A DNA stretch of 64,000 nucleotides from Paenarthrobacter histidinolovorans. GTDB taxonomy: Bacteria > Actinomycetota > Actinomycetes > Actinomycetales > Micrococcaceae. The stretch spans positions 558,001-622,000 of the forward strand of contig NZ_BMPM01000001.1 in assembly GCF_014647595.1 (NCBI RefSeq), in the 5' to 3' direction. Numbering within the stretch: position 1 is the first letter of the stretch; every line of letters begins with the position of its first letter. The notes under the pieces are model-generated. The model saw only the letters and a program-made list of their open reading frames with translations, was not told the origin of the DNA and searched no databases. Position numbers and translations under genes: made by a program. This document shows positions 16,836-25,723 of this stretch, in pieces.

Positions 16836-16876
16836 GGAAGCCCCGCCCGCTCCTTGTCGGAGTGGGCGGGGCTTCC
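16836..16876 (-). terminator. rplJL terminator
   Basis: An 18-bp stem (16836-16853 with 16859-16876, one mismatch) closes a 5-nt loop and starts 14 nt past the rplL stop. On the minus strand the tail reads CTGCTTTTAAC. Confidence 0.85.
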
Positions 16877-16890
16877 AAAAGCAAAACGAG

Positions 16891-17268
16891 TTACTTGAGG
16901 GTAACCGTTGCGCCAGCTTCTTCGAGCTGAGCCTTTGCCTTCTCTGCAGCTTCCTTGGTGGCGCCTTCGAGAACAGCCTTCGGTGCGCTGTCAACCAGGT
17001 CCTTGGCTTCCTTGAGGCCGAGGGAGGTGATGGCGCGAACTTCCTTGATCACTGCGATCTTCTTGTCGCCAGCAGCTTCGAGGACGACGTCGAAGTCGGT
17101 CTTCTCTTCAGCAGCTTCAGCAGCACCGCCGGCAGCGGGGCCAGCAACTGCAACAGCAGCAGCCGTAACTTCGAAGGTCTCTTCGAAGAGCTTGACGAAC
17201 TCGGAGAGCTCGATGATGGTCAGTTCCTTGAAAGCTTCAATGAGCTCTTCGTTGCTGAGCTTCGCCAT
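16891..17268 (-). CDS. rplL: 50S ribosomal protein L7/L12
   Basis: L7/L12 (125 aa) forms the flexible stalk that recruits translational GTPases. The N-terminal dimerisation domain ([21 protein letters not shown]), the Ala/Gly-rich hinge around residues 36-55, and the C-terminal factor-binding domain with [19 protein letters not shown] are all visible. An ATG at 17268 has a GGAAGGA site. It is cotranscribed with rplJ, 76 nt upstream. Confidence 0.98.
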   Translation of the reverse strand: MAKLSNEELIEAFKELTIIELSEFVKLFEETFEVTAAAVAVAGPAAGGAAEAAEEKTDFDVVLEAAGDKKIAVIKEVRAITSLGLKEAKDLVDSAPKAVLEGATKEAAEKAKAQLEEAGATVTLK

Positions 17269-17344
17269 GGTGGCGTCCTTCCATTAGTTGGTGCAGGTCC
17301 GGGCCAAGCCGGTCCATGCACCAGAGTTTGATTGAGGGGAGAAC

Positions 17345-17938
17345 TTAGTTCTCTTCGGTTGCAGCTTCAGCGGCTTCGGCCGGAGCCGCAACCTCTTCAG
17401 CAGCAGCCTCTTCAGCGGCCGGGGCTTCTTCAGCGGCCGGTGCAGATGCGCCGCCCTCTTCTTCAAGCTTGAGGCGCAGAGCGTCGATGATGCGTGCAGC
17501 AGCAGATGCAGGAGCCTTGAGGACACCAGCAACACGTGCGAGCTGCAGTTCGCGGGACTCGAGGGCTGCCAGTGCGGCAACTCCTGCTGCGTCCAATGCC
17601 TTGCCTTCGAAGACGCCGGTCTTGATAACCAGCTGCTTGTTGGCCTTGGCAAAGTCCGTCAGGCTCTTGGCAGCAGCAACAGCGTCACCCTTGATGAAGG
17701 CGATTGCAGTAGGGCCGGCAAGCTGATCGTTGAATGCTTCAACTCCAGCTTCCTTGGCTGCAATGGCGCTCAGGGTGTTCTTGACGACCGAGAACTTGGT
17801 GTCCTGGCCGAGCGCAACACGCAGTTCCTTGAGCTGTGCAACAGTGAGCCCGCGGTATTCGGTCAGGACAGCCGCGTTCGATTCCTTGAAATCGTTGGTG
17901 ATTTCCGCAACTGCGGAAACCTTGCTAGGCGTTGTCAT
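17345..17938 (-). CDS. rplJ: 50S ribosomal protein L10
   Basis: L10 (197 aa) anchors L12 dimers to 23S rRNA and in many bacteria represses its own mRNA. The L10 core (residues 1-155) is followed by a long Ala/Glu-rich tail of about 40 residues ending AATEEN. That tail is longer than in most L10 proteins and is poorly ordered by composition. The start ATG at 17938 has a strong GGAAGGAGG site. The 317-nt leader upstream contains an attenuator-like hairpin. Confidence 0.97.
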   Translation of the reverse strand: MTTPSKVSAVAEITNDFKESNAAVLTEYRGLTVAQLKELRVALGQDTKFSVVKNTLSAIAAKEAGVEAFNDQLAGPTAIAFIKGDAVAAAKSLTDFAKANKQLVIKTGVFEGKALDAAGVAALAALESRELQLARVAGVLKAPASAAARIIDALRLKLEEEGGASAPAAEEAPAAEEAAAEEVAAPAEAAEAATEEN

Positions 17939-18004
17939 AACCCTCCTTCCGGGGAATAAAGCCGGTCTTCCGGGTCCCCGCTCACGAGAGCTAAAACTAA
18001 AAAC

Positions 18005-18026
18005 GCCCCGCGCAGATGCACGGGGC
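18005..18026 (-). terminator. terminator or attenuator in the rplJL leader
   Basis: On the minus strand a 9-bp stem (one G-U pair) with a 4-nt loop is followed at once by GTTTTTAGTTTTAG, a classic intrinsic terminator. It lies 66 nt before the rplJ start and 230 nt after the GNAT stop codon. It either ends the upstream transcript or acts as an attenuator within the L10 leader. The rest of 17939-18255 shows no gene and no convincing promoter. Confidence 0.75.
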
Positions 18027-18255
18027 TTGGCTCAACACGGTTTTATCCATGGAGTCAGCTTCGTTCACCTGCGCCGGCCGCCCTATGTTCAGGGTCCTTC
18101 GTCAAGGAATTCACTTTGTTCTCAGGGGCGTGGCTACAGAATTGAGCTGTGCTCGAAAGAGTGGATTCCCATCAACCGACGGTCTTTGGTACTTCAAGGT
18201 TACGGGACAGCGTTCGGCAAACCAAATCGGGGCCGGCACAGCACGTCAGGGGCAG

Positions 18256-19407
18256 CTATTCGGAGACCGTTGGCCCGTCGTCGCGCCCGGGAAGCTCCTT
18301 CTGCCACAGTCCGGTGATACCGGCGGTGGTGAATCCCAGCTGCTTGTTTACTGTCAAGAGATAGCGGTTTTCAGGCGCGTTCCACGTGTAGATCACCCGG
18401 GCATCCGGAAACTGCTCGCTGAGCCGTTCCATATTGGCCACCTTGATGAGCAAGCCAAGCTTGTTTCCGCGGTGCTCCTGGAGGACCAGGGTGTCGTCCT
18501 GGAAGACCACGTCCTGGCGGTGGGCCAGGACACTGATGGTGGTCAGGCCCACCAGCTTGCCGCTCTCAAGATGCTCGACGGCGGTAACCACCGTGCGTCG
18601 TCCCTGCGCCAAAGCGGCGTCTTCTGTTTCCCGAAGAACGGCCGTGTCGAAGACCATGCCGCTGGCCTCAACCTCCGGAGCATCGTCCTCGGCGTCCTCC
18701 CGCACAACCTCGCCCGCGGCGTTTTCCAGCGCGGCAACAGCCTCCAGCCAGGCCTCCGGGCAACGGTCGGTCCAGTGGTGGAGCGCGTAACGGCCGCCAT
18801 TGGCTTCCTCCGCTTCAAGCTGGAGGTCAGCCACGAGCTGGGAGTCCAGGGGAAGGATGCACGAACTGAACTGTTCGATGTGCTGGAGCGTGTAACCGGC
18901 CTTCCTGGCGAAGTCCACCTCCCTGCTGCTCACAGGGACAAAGCCGGCCCCGCTGCCCGGAATCATCTGATCCTCCGGTACCTCCGTCAGCGACGTCGCA
19001 GGATGGTTGGTGTCCACCAGGATCATGGTCCGGCCTTCGGCACGGGCCAGCTGTTCTGCGGCCTCCAGCAGCTGCCGTCCGGCTCCTTGCCCTTGGTAGT
19101 CGGGCAGGATGTCCAAGGTGAACTCGGCCAGGTCCATGTTGTCGGCCAACGGCAGGGCGATGTCCACCACTCCGACGATGACGCCTTCAACCTTGGCAAC
19201 CAGGATGATCTGGCGTTCATAGGGATCGGAAAATTCCAACAGCTTTTCCAAAGGGGTGTAGGCGAGGTCGTCGCTCCCCCACGTTTCCATCCGCACCCGG
19301 CGCCCGACTTCCACGGCGTCCAGGAAATCCTGGGCATCAGGGCTATCCAGGGTGTCAGGCACCCACAGCTGCCCGACCTGAACGGTACCCGTCTCGTCTA
19401 CAGTCAT
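18256..19407 (-). CDS. double-domain GNAT acetyltransferase
   Basis: This 383-residue protein has two GNAT-like domains. The first carries an acetyl-CoA loop QGQGAGR near residue 110. The second, from about residue 230, carries a weaker loop EHRGNKLG and ends in a LGFTTAGITGLWQKEL-type strand. The layout resembles mycothiol synthase, but a true mshD lies at 38962. The ATG at 19407 overlaps the stop of the upstream paralogue as ATGA; an ATG at 19425 is the alternative. The substrate is unknown. It is located between rplA and rplJ. Confidence 0.85.
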   Translation of the reverse strand: MTVDETGTVQVGQLWVPDTLDSPDAQDFLDAVEVGRRVRMETWGSDDLAYTPLEKLLEFSDPYERQIILVAKVEGVIVGVVDIALPLADNMDLAEFTLDILPDYQGQGAGRQLLEAAEQLARAEGRTMILVDTNHPATSLTEVPEDQMIPGSGAGFVPVSSREVDFARKAGYTLQHIEQFSSCILPLDSQLVADLQLEAEEANGGRYALHHWTDRCPEAWLEAVAALENAAGEVVREDAEDDAPEVEASGMVFDTAVLRETEDAALAQGRRTVVTAVEHLESGKLVGLTTISVLAHRQDVVFQDDTLVLQEHRGNKLGLLIKVANMERLSEQFPDARVIYTWNAPENRYLLTVNKQLGFTTAGITGLWQKELPGRDDGPTVSE

Positions 19408-20477
19408 CCCAGCCGTTTCTGCCATTCGCCTTCAAAGCCGGACGGCTTGAATCCAAGGGCGATATTTATGGCCAGCATATGCTGGTTTTCAACGGCGTTC
19501 CATGTCATAACCGACGTGGCGGCCGGCCACAGTTCCTCTGCGCGGCGAAGGTTGCCGGTTTTAACCAGCATCCCCAGGCCGTGTCCCCGGTGCCCGGGAG
19601 CAACCAGGGTGTCCTCCTGGTAGATCACCGCCGGCGCCTCTTCCCGGTGCGTCAGGACCGTATAGGCAGCCAGCTCACCTGTTGCGTCGAAGCGGGCTGC
19701 GCACACGGCGGAGTCCACACCGCTTGCCTGCCAGGTGGCTTCCTCCCGGCGGACACGAGCGTTGTCCCACTCCTCACCTTCCCAGCCCAGGCCCGCGATG
19801 GGAACCTCCGTGCTCATGAGGCCCTTGAGGCGGGCAAAGGCGTCCACAAGGTGGTCGGGGCAACGCGACTGCCAGCCCAGGACGCTGTAGCCTGCGGAGC
19901 GCTTCAAGGCGCCCGCTTGCAAGGGCCCGAGCAATGCCTCAGGAACGGGAAGGGAAAGTGTGCTGTTCGTTTCCACCTGCTCCAACGAATAACCGTGGTG
20001 GAGGGCGAAGCGGGTGGACGCCGCACCCAGTGGGACTCCGCCTGAGCCGGATTTGGCCTCCAGCAGCTCCACACCGGCCTCGACAGGGGCAATGGGTTCA
20101 CCGCAGTACGCGTCGAAGGAGACGCGCCCCCGCCCGCTGGCCAGCTCTTCCATCACGGCCAGGATCCGGGATCCAAAGCCGCGACGCCGGAAGTCCGCGT
20201 CGACCAGCACGTCCACACCCGCCGTCGTGGTGTTTTCACTCAGGGGCAGCGTCAGCGTGCCCCAGCCCACCACCACGCCGTCAAGGCGGGCCACGTGGAC
20301 CTGGCGCTCCTCGTACTCGTTTCCCTGCCAAAAAAGGACGGCCTCGGCCAAGGTGGCGCAACGGTCCAGGTTGCCCCACAGTTCCAGGGCGTGGGCGACG
20401 TTCAGCTGGTGAAATGCCCGGAAATCAGGGGCGCCCATGGCGTCTGGACTGGTGGGGACAGAGATCCGCTCCACGGT
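19404..20477 (-). CDS. double-domain GNAT acetyltransferase, tandem paralogue
   Basis: This is a paralogue of the next gene, of about 357 aa. The first domain has RRRGFGSRIL and the second has the loop GHRGHGLG, ending in a LGFKPSGFEGEWQKRLG segment that aligns with its neighbour. The start is uncertain: GTG codons at 20513 and 20477 and an ATG at 20438 are possible. I took 20477 because its N-terminus aligns with the paralogue. The frame upstream of 20513 looks like non-coding sequence. The ATGA overlap with the next gene indicates cotranscription. The substrate is not predictable. Confidence 0.8.
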   Translation of the reverse strand, partial: TVERISVPTSPDAMGAPDFRAFHQLNVAHALELWGNLDRCATLAEAVLFWQGNEYEERQVHVARLDGVVVGWGTLTLPLSENTTTAGVDVLVDADFRRRGFGSRILAVMEELASGRGRVSFDAYCGEPIAPVEAGVELLEAKSGSGGVPLGAASTRFALHHGYSLEQVETNSTLSLPVPEALLGPLQAGALKRSAGYSVLGWQSRCPDHLVDAFARLKGLMSTEVPIAGLGWEGEEWDNARVRREEATWQASGVDSAVCAARFDATGELAAYTVLTHREEAPAVIYQEDTLVAPGHRGHGLGMLVKTGNLRRAEELWPAATSVMTWNAVENQHMLAINIALGFKPSGFEGEWQKRLG

Positions 20478-20596
20478 CAGTCCGGCAGGCCAGGAAATGA
20501 TCGACGACGTCACGCACCACAGCCTACGGCTCCCCCGCCGCCGGGAACAGACGGTCAAAAAGACAAGCGCTGACAGGAAAACGGGAAGTGACAAGA

Positions 20597-20630
20597 AAAG
20601 GACCGCCCGGCAAAAGCCGGACGGTCCTTT
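20597..20630 (-). terminator. rplKA intrinsic terminator
   Basis: A 15-bp stem (20597-20611 with 20616-20630) has one G-U pair in the minus-strand RNA and an AAAA-type loop. It lies 22 nt past the rplA stop and is followed by TTCTTGTC. It makes the GNAT pair a separate unit or a low-level read-through product. Confidence 0.85.
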
Positions 20631-20651
20631 CAGAGCCAGTGCTCGCGAAGC

Positions 20652-21359
20652 TTACGCGTCGGTGAGAACCTTGGTGACGTTCGGGTCAACGGTGATGCCC
20701 GGGCCGAACGTGGTGGCAACGGTGGCCTTCTGGATGTAGCGGCCCTTGGAAGCGGACGGCTTCAAACGAAGCACCTCTTCCAGTGCTGCTGCGTAGTTCT
20801 CAGCCAGCTTGGTGGCGTCGAAGGACACCTTGCCGATGATGAAGTGAAGGTTGGAGTGCTTGTCGACGCGGAAGTCGATCTTGCCGCCCTTGATGTCGTT
20901 GACAGCCTTGGTGACGTCCGGGGTAACCGTGCCGGTCTTCGGGTTCGGCATGAGGTTACGCGGGCCGAGAACCTTACCGAGGCGGCCAACCTTGCCCATG
21001 AGGTCAGGGGTTGCCACTGCGGCGTCGAAGTCGGTCCAGCCGCCGGCGATCTTTTCGATCAGGTCATCGGAACCAACGAAGTCGGCGCCGGCAGCGATTG
21101 CTGCTTCAGCCTTGTCGCCGGTTGCGAACACGAGGACGCGGGCGGTCTTACCGGTGCCGTGGGGCAGGTTGACGGTGCCACGAACCATCTGGTCGGCCTT
21201 ACGCGGGTCAACGCCCAAACGGAAAGCGACCTCAACGGTTGCGTCGAACTTGGAAGGGTTGGTGTCCTTCGCGAGGGTGATGGCCTCGAACGGGGCGTAG
21301 ACCTTGTCTGCCTCGATCTTGGCTACGGCTGCCTCATATGCTTTGCTGCGCTTTGCCAT
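20652..21359 (-). CDS. rplA: 50S ribosomal protein L1
   Basis: L1 (235 aa) forms the mobile L1 stalk at the ribosomal E site and in many bacteria represses the L11-L1 mRNA. The N-terminus [16 protein letters not shown] and the [10 protein letters not shown] core motif identify it. I placed the start at the ATG at 21359, with AAGGAG 10 nt upstream; upstream in-frame codons to 21446 are leader. It follows rplK after 147 nt. Confidence 0.98.
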   Translation of the reverse strand: MAKRSKAYEAAVAKIEADKVYAPFEAITLAKDTNPSKFDATVEVAFRLGVDPRKADQMVRGTVNLPHGTGKTARVLVFATGDKAEAAIAAGADFVGSDDLIEKIAGGWTDFDAAVATPDLMGKVGRLGKVLGPRNLMPNPKTGTVTPDVTKAVNDIKGGKIDFRVDKHSNLHFIIGKVSFDATKLAENYAAALEEVLRLKPSASKGRYIQKATVATTFGPGITVDPNVTKVLTDA

Positions 21360-21506
21360 GCTGCTGTTTCTCCTTGTGCAGTTGTGGTCTGCGGACCGCG
21401 CTGGGCCCTGCCACAAGCCGCGGATCCGGCAAGGATCCTGCGACATTTCAATGTTTCAGATGCCGGTTGCCCGGCGGGTGAAGGCCGCGATTGGCCTTCG
21501 AGGGTT

Positions 21507-21938
21507 CTAGCCTTCGACCGTGATGCCCATGGAGCGGGCGGTGCCGGCGATGATCAGGGCAGCTGCCTTGATGTCGTTGGCGTTCAGGTCTTCCATCTTG
21601 GTGGAAGCAATTTCCTCAACCTGTGCCTGGGTCAGCTTGGCAACCTTGACGGTGTGCGGGGTTGCTGAACCCTTGGCGACGCCTGCAGCCTTCTTGATGA
21701 GCTCTGCAGCCGGCGGGGTCTTGGTGATGAAGGTGAAGGAACGGTCTTCGTAGACCGTGATTTCAACCGGGATAACGTTTCCGCGCTGGGATTCCGTTGC
21801 AGCGTTGTACGCCTTGCAGAATTCCATGATGTTGACACCGTGCTGGCCAAGCGCAGGACCGATCGGCGGGGCCGGGTTAGCGGCACCTGCCTGGATCTGC
21901 AGCTTGATGAGGCCGGTGACCTTCTTCTTGGGAGCCAA
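21507..21938 (-). CDS. rplK: 50S ribosomal protein L11
   Basis: L11 (143 aa) binds the GTPase-associated centre of 23S rRNA and is needed for stringent response signalling. The segment [19 protein letters not shown] is the thiopeptide-binding N-terminal domain. The start codon is TTG at 21938, preceded by GAAGGA; no ATG fits. That is notable for such a highly expressed protein. Confidence 0.97.
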
Positions 21939-21963
21939 TGTAGGGTCCTTCTCTCAATAGCTT

Positions 21964-22015
21964 CCTGGGACACAGGAGCGCGTCCCAGGTTGGTGGCCGC
22001 CATGGCGAGGCGGCC
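21964..22015 (-). other. two hairpins in the rplK leader
   Basis: A perfect 8-bp inverted repeat (21964-21971 with 21982-21989) and a second 7-bp repeat (21995-22001 with 22009-22015) sit between nusG and rplK. This is where an L1-binding autoregulatory element lies in other bacteria. I cannot match the L1 site itself. Confidence 0.35.
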
Positions 22016-22068
22016 GGCCGCTCCCGGACTGCTAAGCAGGCAGAACAGGAGCGAAATTTTGGAATCAG

Positions 22069-22938
22069 CTAGATCTTGGTGACCTGGTTGAATGCGAGCG
22101 TCACCGGGGTTTCGCGCTCGAAGATCGAGACCAGGACCACCAGGGTCTGGGACTCGGGCTTGATCTCGGAGATCGTTGCCGGAAGGGTCTCGAACGGACC
22201 TTCCTTGACGATGACCGACTCGCCGACCTCGAAGTCGACGGCCACGGGAGCCTGGTTCTGCTTGTTGACCGGCTTGCCCTGCTCTGCCTGCTCTTCTTCG
22301 AAGACCGGGGCGAGCATGGAGAAGACCTCGTCAAGGCGGAGCGGGACCGGGTTGTGGGCGTTGCCCACGAAGCCGGTAACACCGGGAGTGTGCCGGACGG
22401 CGCCCCAGGAAGCGTCGGTCAGGTCCATACGGACCAGGACGTAACCGGGGATGCGAACGCGGTTGATAACCTTGCGCTGCGCGTTCTTGATCTCGACGAC
22501 CTCTTCCATGGGCACCTGGATCTCGAAGATGTAATCTTCCATGTCCAGGGTCTGGATTCGGGTCTCAAGGTTGGCCTTGACGCGGTTTTCGTAACCGGCG
22601 TAGGAGTGGATGACGTACCAGTCACCCTCCTGGCGGCGCAGCTTCGCCTTGAACTCCTCTGCGGGATCAGCAGGCGCTGCCGCAGCGGCGGCAGCCAGCT
22701 GGTCGCCGTCGGACGCTTCCGCGGTGTCGACGTCGGCAGCCTCGCCGGAAGCGTCGTCAGACTCTTCATCCACGTCGGACTCGAAGTCCTCCTCGGAATC
22801 CTCAGAGTCGACATCGGCAGATTCGGGCGCAGCGGAATCGACCTCGGACTCTTCCACAGCCGTAGCTGCAGCCTCGTCCGTGCTTTCAGCGGGCCCATCC
22901 AGCTCAGTCTCGTTTACCTCGAGCTCCTGCTCAGACAC
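22069..22938 (-). CDS. nusG: transcription termination/antitermination protein NusG
   Basis: NusG (289 aa) binds RNA polymerase, affects pausing and links to Rho or ribosomes. The NGN domain starts at about residue 100 ([16 protein letters not shown]) and the KOW domain is at the C-terminus ([13 protein letters not shown]). A highly acidic Glu/Asp/Ala-rich extension of about 95 residues precedes the NGN domain, a feature seen in actinobacterial NusG. I chose the GTG at 22938, which has AGGAG 6 nt upstream. The ATG at 22968 has no good site. Confidence 0.95.
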   Translation of the reverse strand: MSEQELEVNETELDGPAESTDEAAATAVEESEVDSAAPESADVDSEDSEEDFESDVDEESDDASGEAADVDTAEASDGDQLAAAAAAAPADPAEEFKAKLRRQEGDWYVIHSYAGYENRVKANLETRIQTLDMEDYIFEIQVPMEEVVEIKNAQRKVINRVRIPGYVLVRMDLTDASWGAVRHTPGVTGFVGNAHNPVPLRLDEVFSMLAPVFEEEQAEQGKPVNKQNQAPVAVDFEVGESVIVKEGPFETLPATISEIKPESQTLVVLVSIFERETPVTLAFNQVTKI

Positions 22939-23052
22939 TTGGTCTCCTGCTTCCTCATTGCCTAACATGCCTATTTAAATGGCTCAATTCCGCAAACCCC
23001 GCAAAATTCCTGGCGAACCAAGGGATTTCACACAGTTTGCGGACAGATCCGC

Positions 23053-23334
23053 TTAGCGGTCCGTAGCGCCTGACCCACCGAAGACCCAGCTGACTCCCGT
23101 GCCGAAGGCGAGGTCCAGAAGGGTGACGATGACCATCATGATGACCACGAACACCAGCACCACGAGCGTGTAATTGATCAGTTCCTTGCGGGTGGGCGCA
23201 ACGACCTTCTTCAACTCGCCAATGATCTGGCGTACGAAGAGTGCAATACGGGCGAAGAAGCCGCGATCGGCTTTCTTGGCGGGACGGCCCTTCGAGCTGC
23301 TGGCAGCTGTTTCGGTCACCTGGTCCTCACTCAC
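23053..23334 (-). CDS. secE: preprotein translocase subunit SecE
   Basis: SecE (93 aa) is the essential clamp of the SecYEG protein channel. A basic, hydrophilic N-terminus is followed by the conserved amphipathic segment GELKKVVAPTRKEL and one transmembrane helix (about residues 56-80). The start is GTG at 23334, with only a weak ribosome site. The order tRNA-Trp, secE, nusG, rplK is widely conserved. Confidence 0.96.
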   Translation of the reverse strand: MSEDQVTETAASSSKGRPAKKADRGFFARIALFVRQIIGELKKVVAPTRKELINYTLVVLVFVVIMMVIVTLLDLAFGTGVSWVFGGSGATDR

Positions 23335-23414
23335 CTTGCAAAGTCGTTGACCCGACTCTGATCAGAGCCATGGTTGCTGCGCTTGCCCCGGCGTTTCCGC
23401 CGGAACAGCTTGCG

Positions 23415-23487
23415 CAGGGCAGACAGGACTCGAACCTGCAACCTGCGGTTTTGGAGACCGCTGCGCTACCAATTGCGCCACTACCCT
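23415..23487 (-). tRNA. trpT: tRNA-Trp (anticodon CCA)
   Basis: A 73-nt cloverleaf reads on the minus strand. The 7-bp acceptor stem AGGGTAG/CTGCCCT has one G-U pair. The anticodon loop is CTCCAAA and the T arm contains GGTTCGAGTCC. The discriminator base is G and the CCA end is not encoded. Confidence 0.96.
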
Positions 23488-23550
23488 ATGGATCGAATCC
23501 ATGTTTCAGGCCGCACTTCAGCCTGTGATGCTTTTCAACACCGGTGAACC

Positions 23551-23580
23551 AGTCTACGCAAGAATTTCGCGATAGTCGAA
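23551..23580 (-). promoter_or_regulatory. candidate tRNA-Trp/secE promoter
   Basis: On the minus strand TTCGAC (23575-23580) lies 18 nt before TAGACT (23551-23556). The predicted start is about 58 nt before the tRNA. The -10 is identical to those of tuf and rpsL. Confidence 0.5.
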
Positions 23581-23742
23581 CCGGCCCTGTTCCGGACCTC
23601 CCAGTCCCCTTTTCGGCCTGTGACCAGCATTATCAGTCACAAAGCCGGGTGGGCACGCGGGAGCTCCGCAGAACAGCATAAGGTAGTTTACGTCGAATCC
23701 CATCATCCAGCCCACGAGCTGCCTGCGAAGAACGGTACATAG

Positions 23743-24972
23743 ATGTCTGCCGGAACAACTGCCGCCCGCATTTCACAGCGAATCTCAGCCATTGCCGAGT
23801 CCGCCACCCTTGCCGTTGACGCCAAGGCCAAGGCACTGAAGGCCGCGGGTCGTCCCGTGATTGGTTTCGGTGCCGGGGAACCGGATTTCCCCACTCCCGA
23901 TTACATTGTCCAGGCAGCCATCGAGGCAGCCGGGCAGCCGAAGTATCACCGTTACTCACCCGCGGGCGGGCTGCCGGAACTGAAGAAAGCCATTGCCGAC
24001 AAAACCCTCCGGGACTCGGGCTACAAGGTTGATCCGGCCCAGGTCCTGGTGACCAACGGCGGCAAGCAGGCTGTGTACAACACCTTCGCCACGTTGGTGG
24101 ATCCGGGCGATGAGGTCATCATCCCCACCCCGTTCTGGACCACCTACCCGGAGGCCATCCGCCTGGCCGGTGGCGTGCCTGTCGAGGTTTTCGCCGGCCC
24201 GGAGCAGGGCTACCTGGTGACGATTGACCAGCTTGAGTCCGCCGTCACGGACAAGACCAAGATCCTCCTGTTCGTTTCTCCGTCAAACCCGACCGGCGCC
24301 GTCTACAGCCCGGAGCAGGTTGCGGAGATCGGCAAGTGGGCTGCAGCCAAGGGCCTGTGGGTTGTCACCGACGAAATCTACGAGCACCTGACCTACGACG
24401 GCGTGGAGTTCACCTCCATCGCCACGGCGGCCCCGGAGCTTGGCGACAAAGTTGTCATCCTTAACGGCGTGGCAAAGACGTACGCCATGACCGGTTGGCG
24501 CGTGGGCTGGATGATCGGCCCCACGGACGTCATCAAGGCCGCCACCAACCTGCAGTCGCACGCGACGTCCAACGTCTCCAACATCATGCAGATCGCAGCC
24601 GCCGCTGCCCTCACGGGTCCGCTGACCGCCGTCGACGAGATGAAGGTTGCCTTCGACCGCCGCCGCAAGGCGATTGTCGCCGGCCTCAACGCGATTGACG
24701 GCGTTGAATGCCCGACGCCGACCGGCGCCTTCTACGTGTACGCGGACGTCCGCGGGCTGCTGGGCAAGGAGTTCGAGACCTCGAACGGTCCGGTCCGGCC
24801 GACCACTTCTGCTGAACTCGCCGCACTGATCCTCGACGAAGTCGAGGTGGCCGTGGTTCCGGGCGAGGCATTCGGCCCTTCGGGCTACGTCCGGCTTTCC
24901 TACGCGCTGGGCGATGACGACCTCGCTGAGGGTGTCCGCCGCATCCAGGAATTCCTGGGCAAGGCCAAATAG
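23743..24972 (+). CDS. class I pyridoxal-phosphate aminotransferase (aspartate type)
   Basis: This 409-residue enzyme belongs to the fold-type I aspartate aminotransferase group. It moves the amino group between an amino acid and 2-oxoglutarate. The substrate-binding [13 protein letters not shown] lies near residue 44 and the NPTG motif in [10 protein letters not shown]. The PLP lysine is in [16 protein letters not shown] (about residue 246), and the C-terminal arginine is in SGYVRLSYA. The exact substrate pair is inferred as aspartate/oxoglutarate. It is monocistronic, with a hairpin terminator shared with the convergent response regulator. Confidence 0.9.
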   Translation: MSAGTTAARISQRISAIAESATLAVDAKAKALKAAGRPVIGFGAGEPDFPTPDYIVQAAIEAAGQPKYHRYSPAGGLPELKKAIADKTLRDSGYKVDPAQVLVTNGGKQAVYNTFATLVDPGDEVIIPTPFWTTYPEAIRLAGGVPVEVFAGPEQGYLVTIDQLESAVTDKTKILLFVSPSNPTGAVYSPEQVAEIGKWAAAKGLWVVTDEIYEHLTYDGVEFTSIATAAPELGDKVVILNGVAKTYAMTGWRVGWMIGPTDVIKAATNLQSHATSNVSNIMQIAAAAALTGPLTAVDEMKVAFDRRRKAIVAGLNAIDGVECPTPTGAFYVYADVRGLLGKEFETSNGPVRPTTSAELAALILDEVEVAVVPGEAFGPSGYVRLSYALGDDDLAEGVRRIQEFLGKAK

Positions 24973-24985
24973 CAACAGCCAAGCG

Positions 24986-25017
24986 ACGCTCTCCCACCAG
25001 GACAGGTGGGAGAGCGT
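24986..25017. terminator. bidirectional terminator between aminotransferase and response regulator
   Basis: A perfect 13-bp stem (24986-24998 with 25005-25017) closes a 6-nt loop between two convergent genes. There is no strong T tract on either side. Confidence 0.75.
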
Positions 25018-25048
25018 TCGCGTTTAAGGCCTGGGATGTGAGCGGGCG

Positions 25049-25723
25049 TTAGAGGAGGCGTCGCTCTGCGGCCCACTTGGTGAGCTCGTGGCGGCTGGAG
25101 AGCTGGAGCTTCCGCAGGACAGCCGAGACATGCGTTTCCACCGTCTTGATGGAGATGAACAGCTCCTTGGCAACTTCCTTGTAGCTGTATCCCCTGGCGA
25201 TGAGCCGCATGACTTCGAGTTCCCGGGCAGAGAGCTTGTCCAGTTCATCATCGGCGATGTCCGCCGGAGCCGTCCCGAACGCGTCCAGCACGAATCCAGC
25301 GAGCCGTGGGGAGAACACGGCGTCGCCATCGGCAACCCGGATCACGGCATCGGAAATCTCCTTGCCGGAAATGGTCTTGGTAACGTAACCGCGGGCTCCG
25401 GCCCGGATCACTGAAACCACGTCCTCCGCGGCGTCGGAAACACTCAGGGCCAGGAAGCTGGTGGTGCCCAGCAAAGCGGAGGAACCGGCGATGACTTCAC
25501 GGCCGCCGCCACCCAATCCCCCGGGAAGGTGAACGTCCAGGAGCACCACCTCGGGGCGGGTCTCCGCGATCACCGCAATGGCCTGCTCCACCGTGCCGGC
25601 TTCGCCCACCACGTCCATGCGTGCGTCAAGATCGGCCTTCAACCCGGAGCGGAAAATGGTGTGGTCATCCACGATCACCACGCGTACGCTGCGTCCTGGG
25701 CCACCATCGGGGTTGATCGTCAT
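25049..25723 (-). CDS. NarL/LuxR-family response regulator (LiaR-like)
   Basis: This 224-residue regulator has a receiver domain (residues 12-130) with acidic pair Asp19-Asp20, phosphorylation site Asp63 (VVLLDVHLPGG) and lysine in VTKTI. A LuxR-type helix-turn-helix (KLSARELEVMRLIARGYSYKEVA) is at about 155-220. Its ATG overlaps the stop of the histidine kinase gene (ATGA), so the pair is translated together. The gene order and PspC partners suggest a LiaRS-like envelope-stress system. The target genes are probably the divergent PspC operon. Confidence 0.92.
   Translation of the reverse strand: MTINPDGGPGRSVRVVIVDDHTIFRSGLKADLDARMDVVGEAGTVEQAIAVIAETRPEVVLLDVHLPGGLGGGGREVIAGSSALLGTTSFLALSVSDAAEDVVSVIRAGARGYVTKTISGKEISDAVIRVADGDAVFSPRLAGFVLDAFGTAPADIADDELDKLSARELEVMRLIARGYSYKEVAKELFISIKTVETHVSAVLRKLQLSSRHELTKWAAERRLL

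Noticed and set aside
18016..19623. A 535-codon + strand frame opposite the GNAT gene
   Set aside because: It has His/Gly-rich shadow composition, no ribosome site, and overlaps a well-supported GNAT gene on the other strand.
23561..23742. GTGAC/GTCAC dyad upstream of the aminotransferase gene as an operator
   Set aside because: Arms are only 5 nt and the spacing is 11 nt, which is expected by chance in a stretch of this length.
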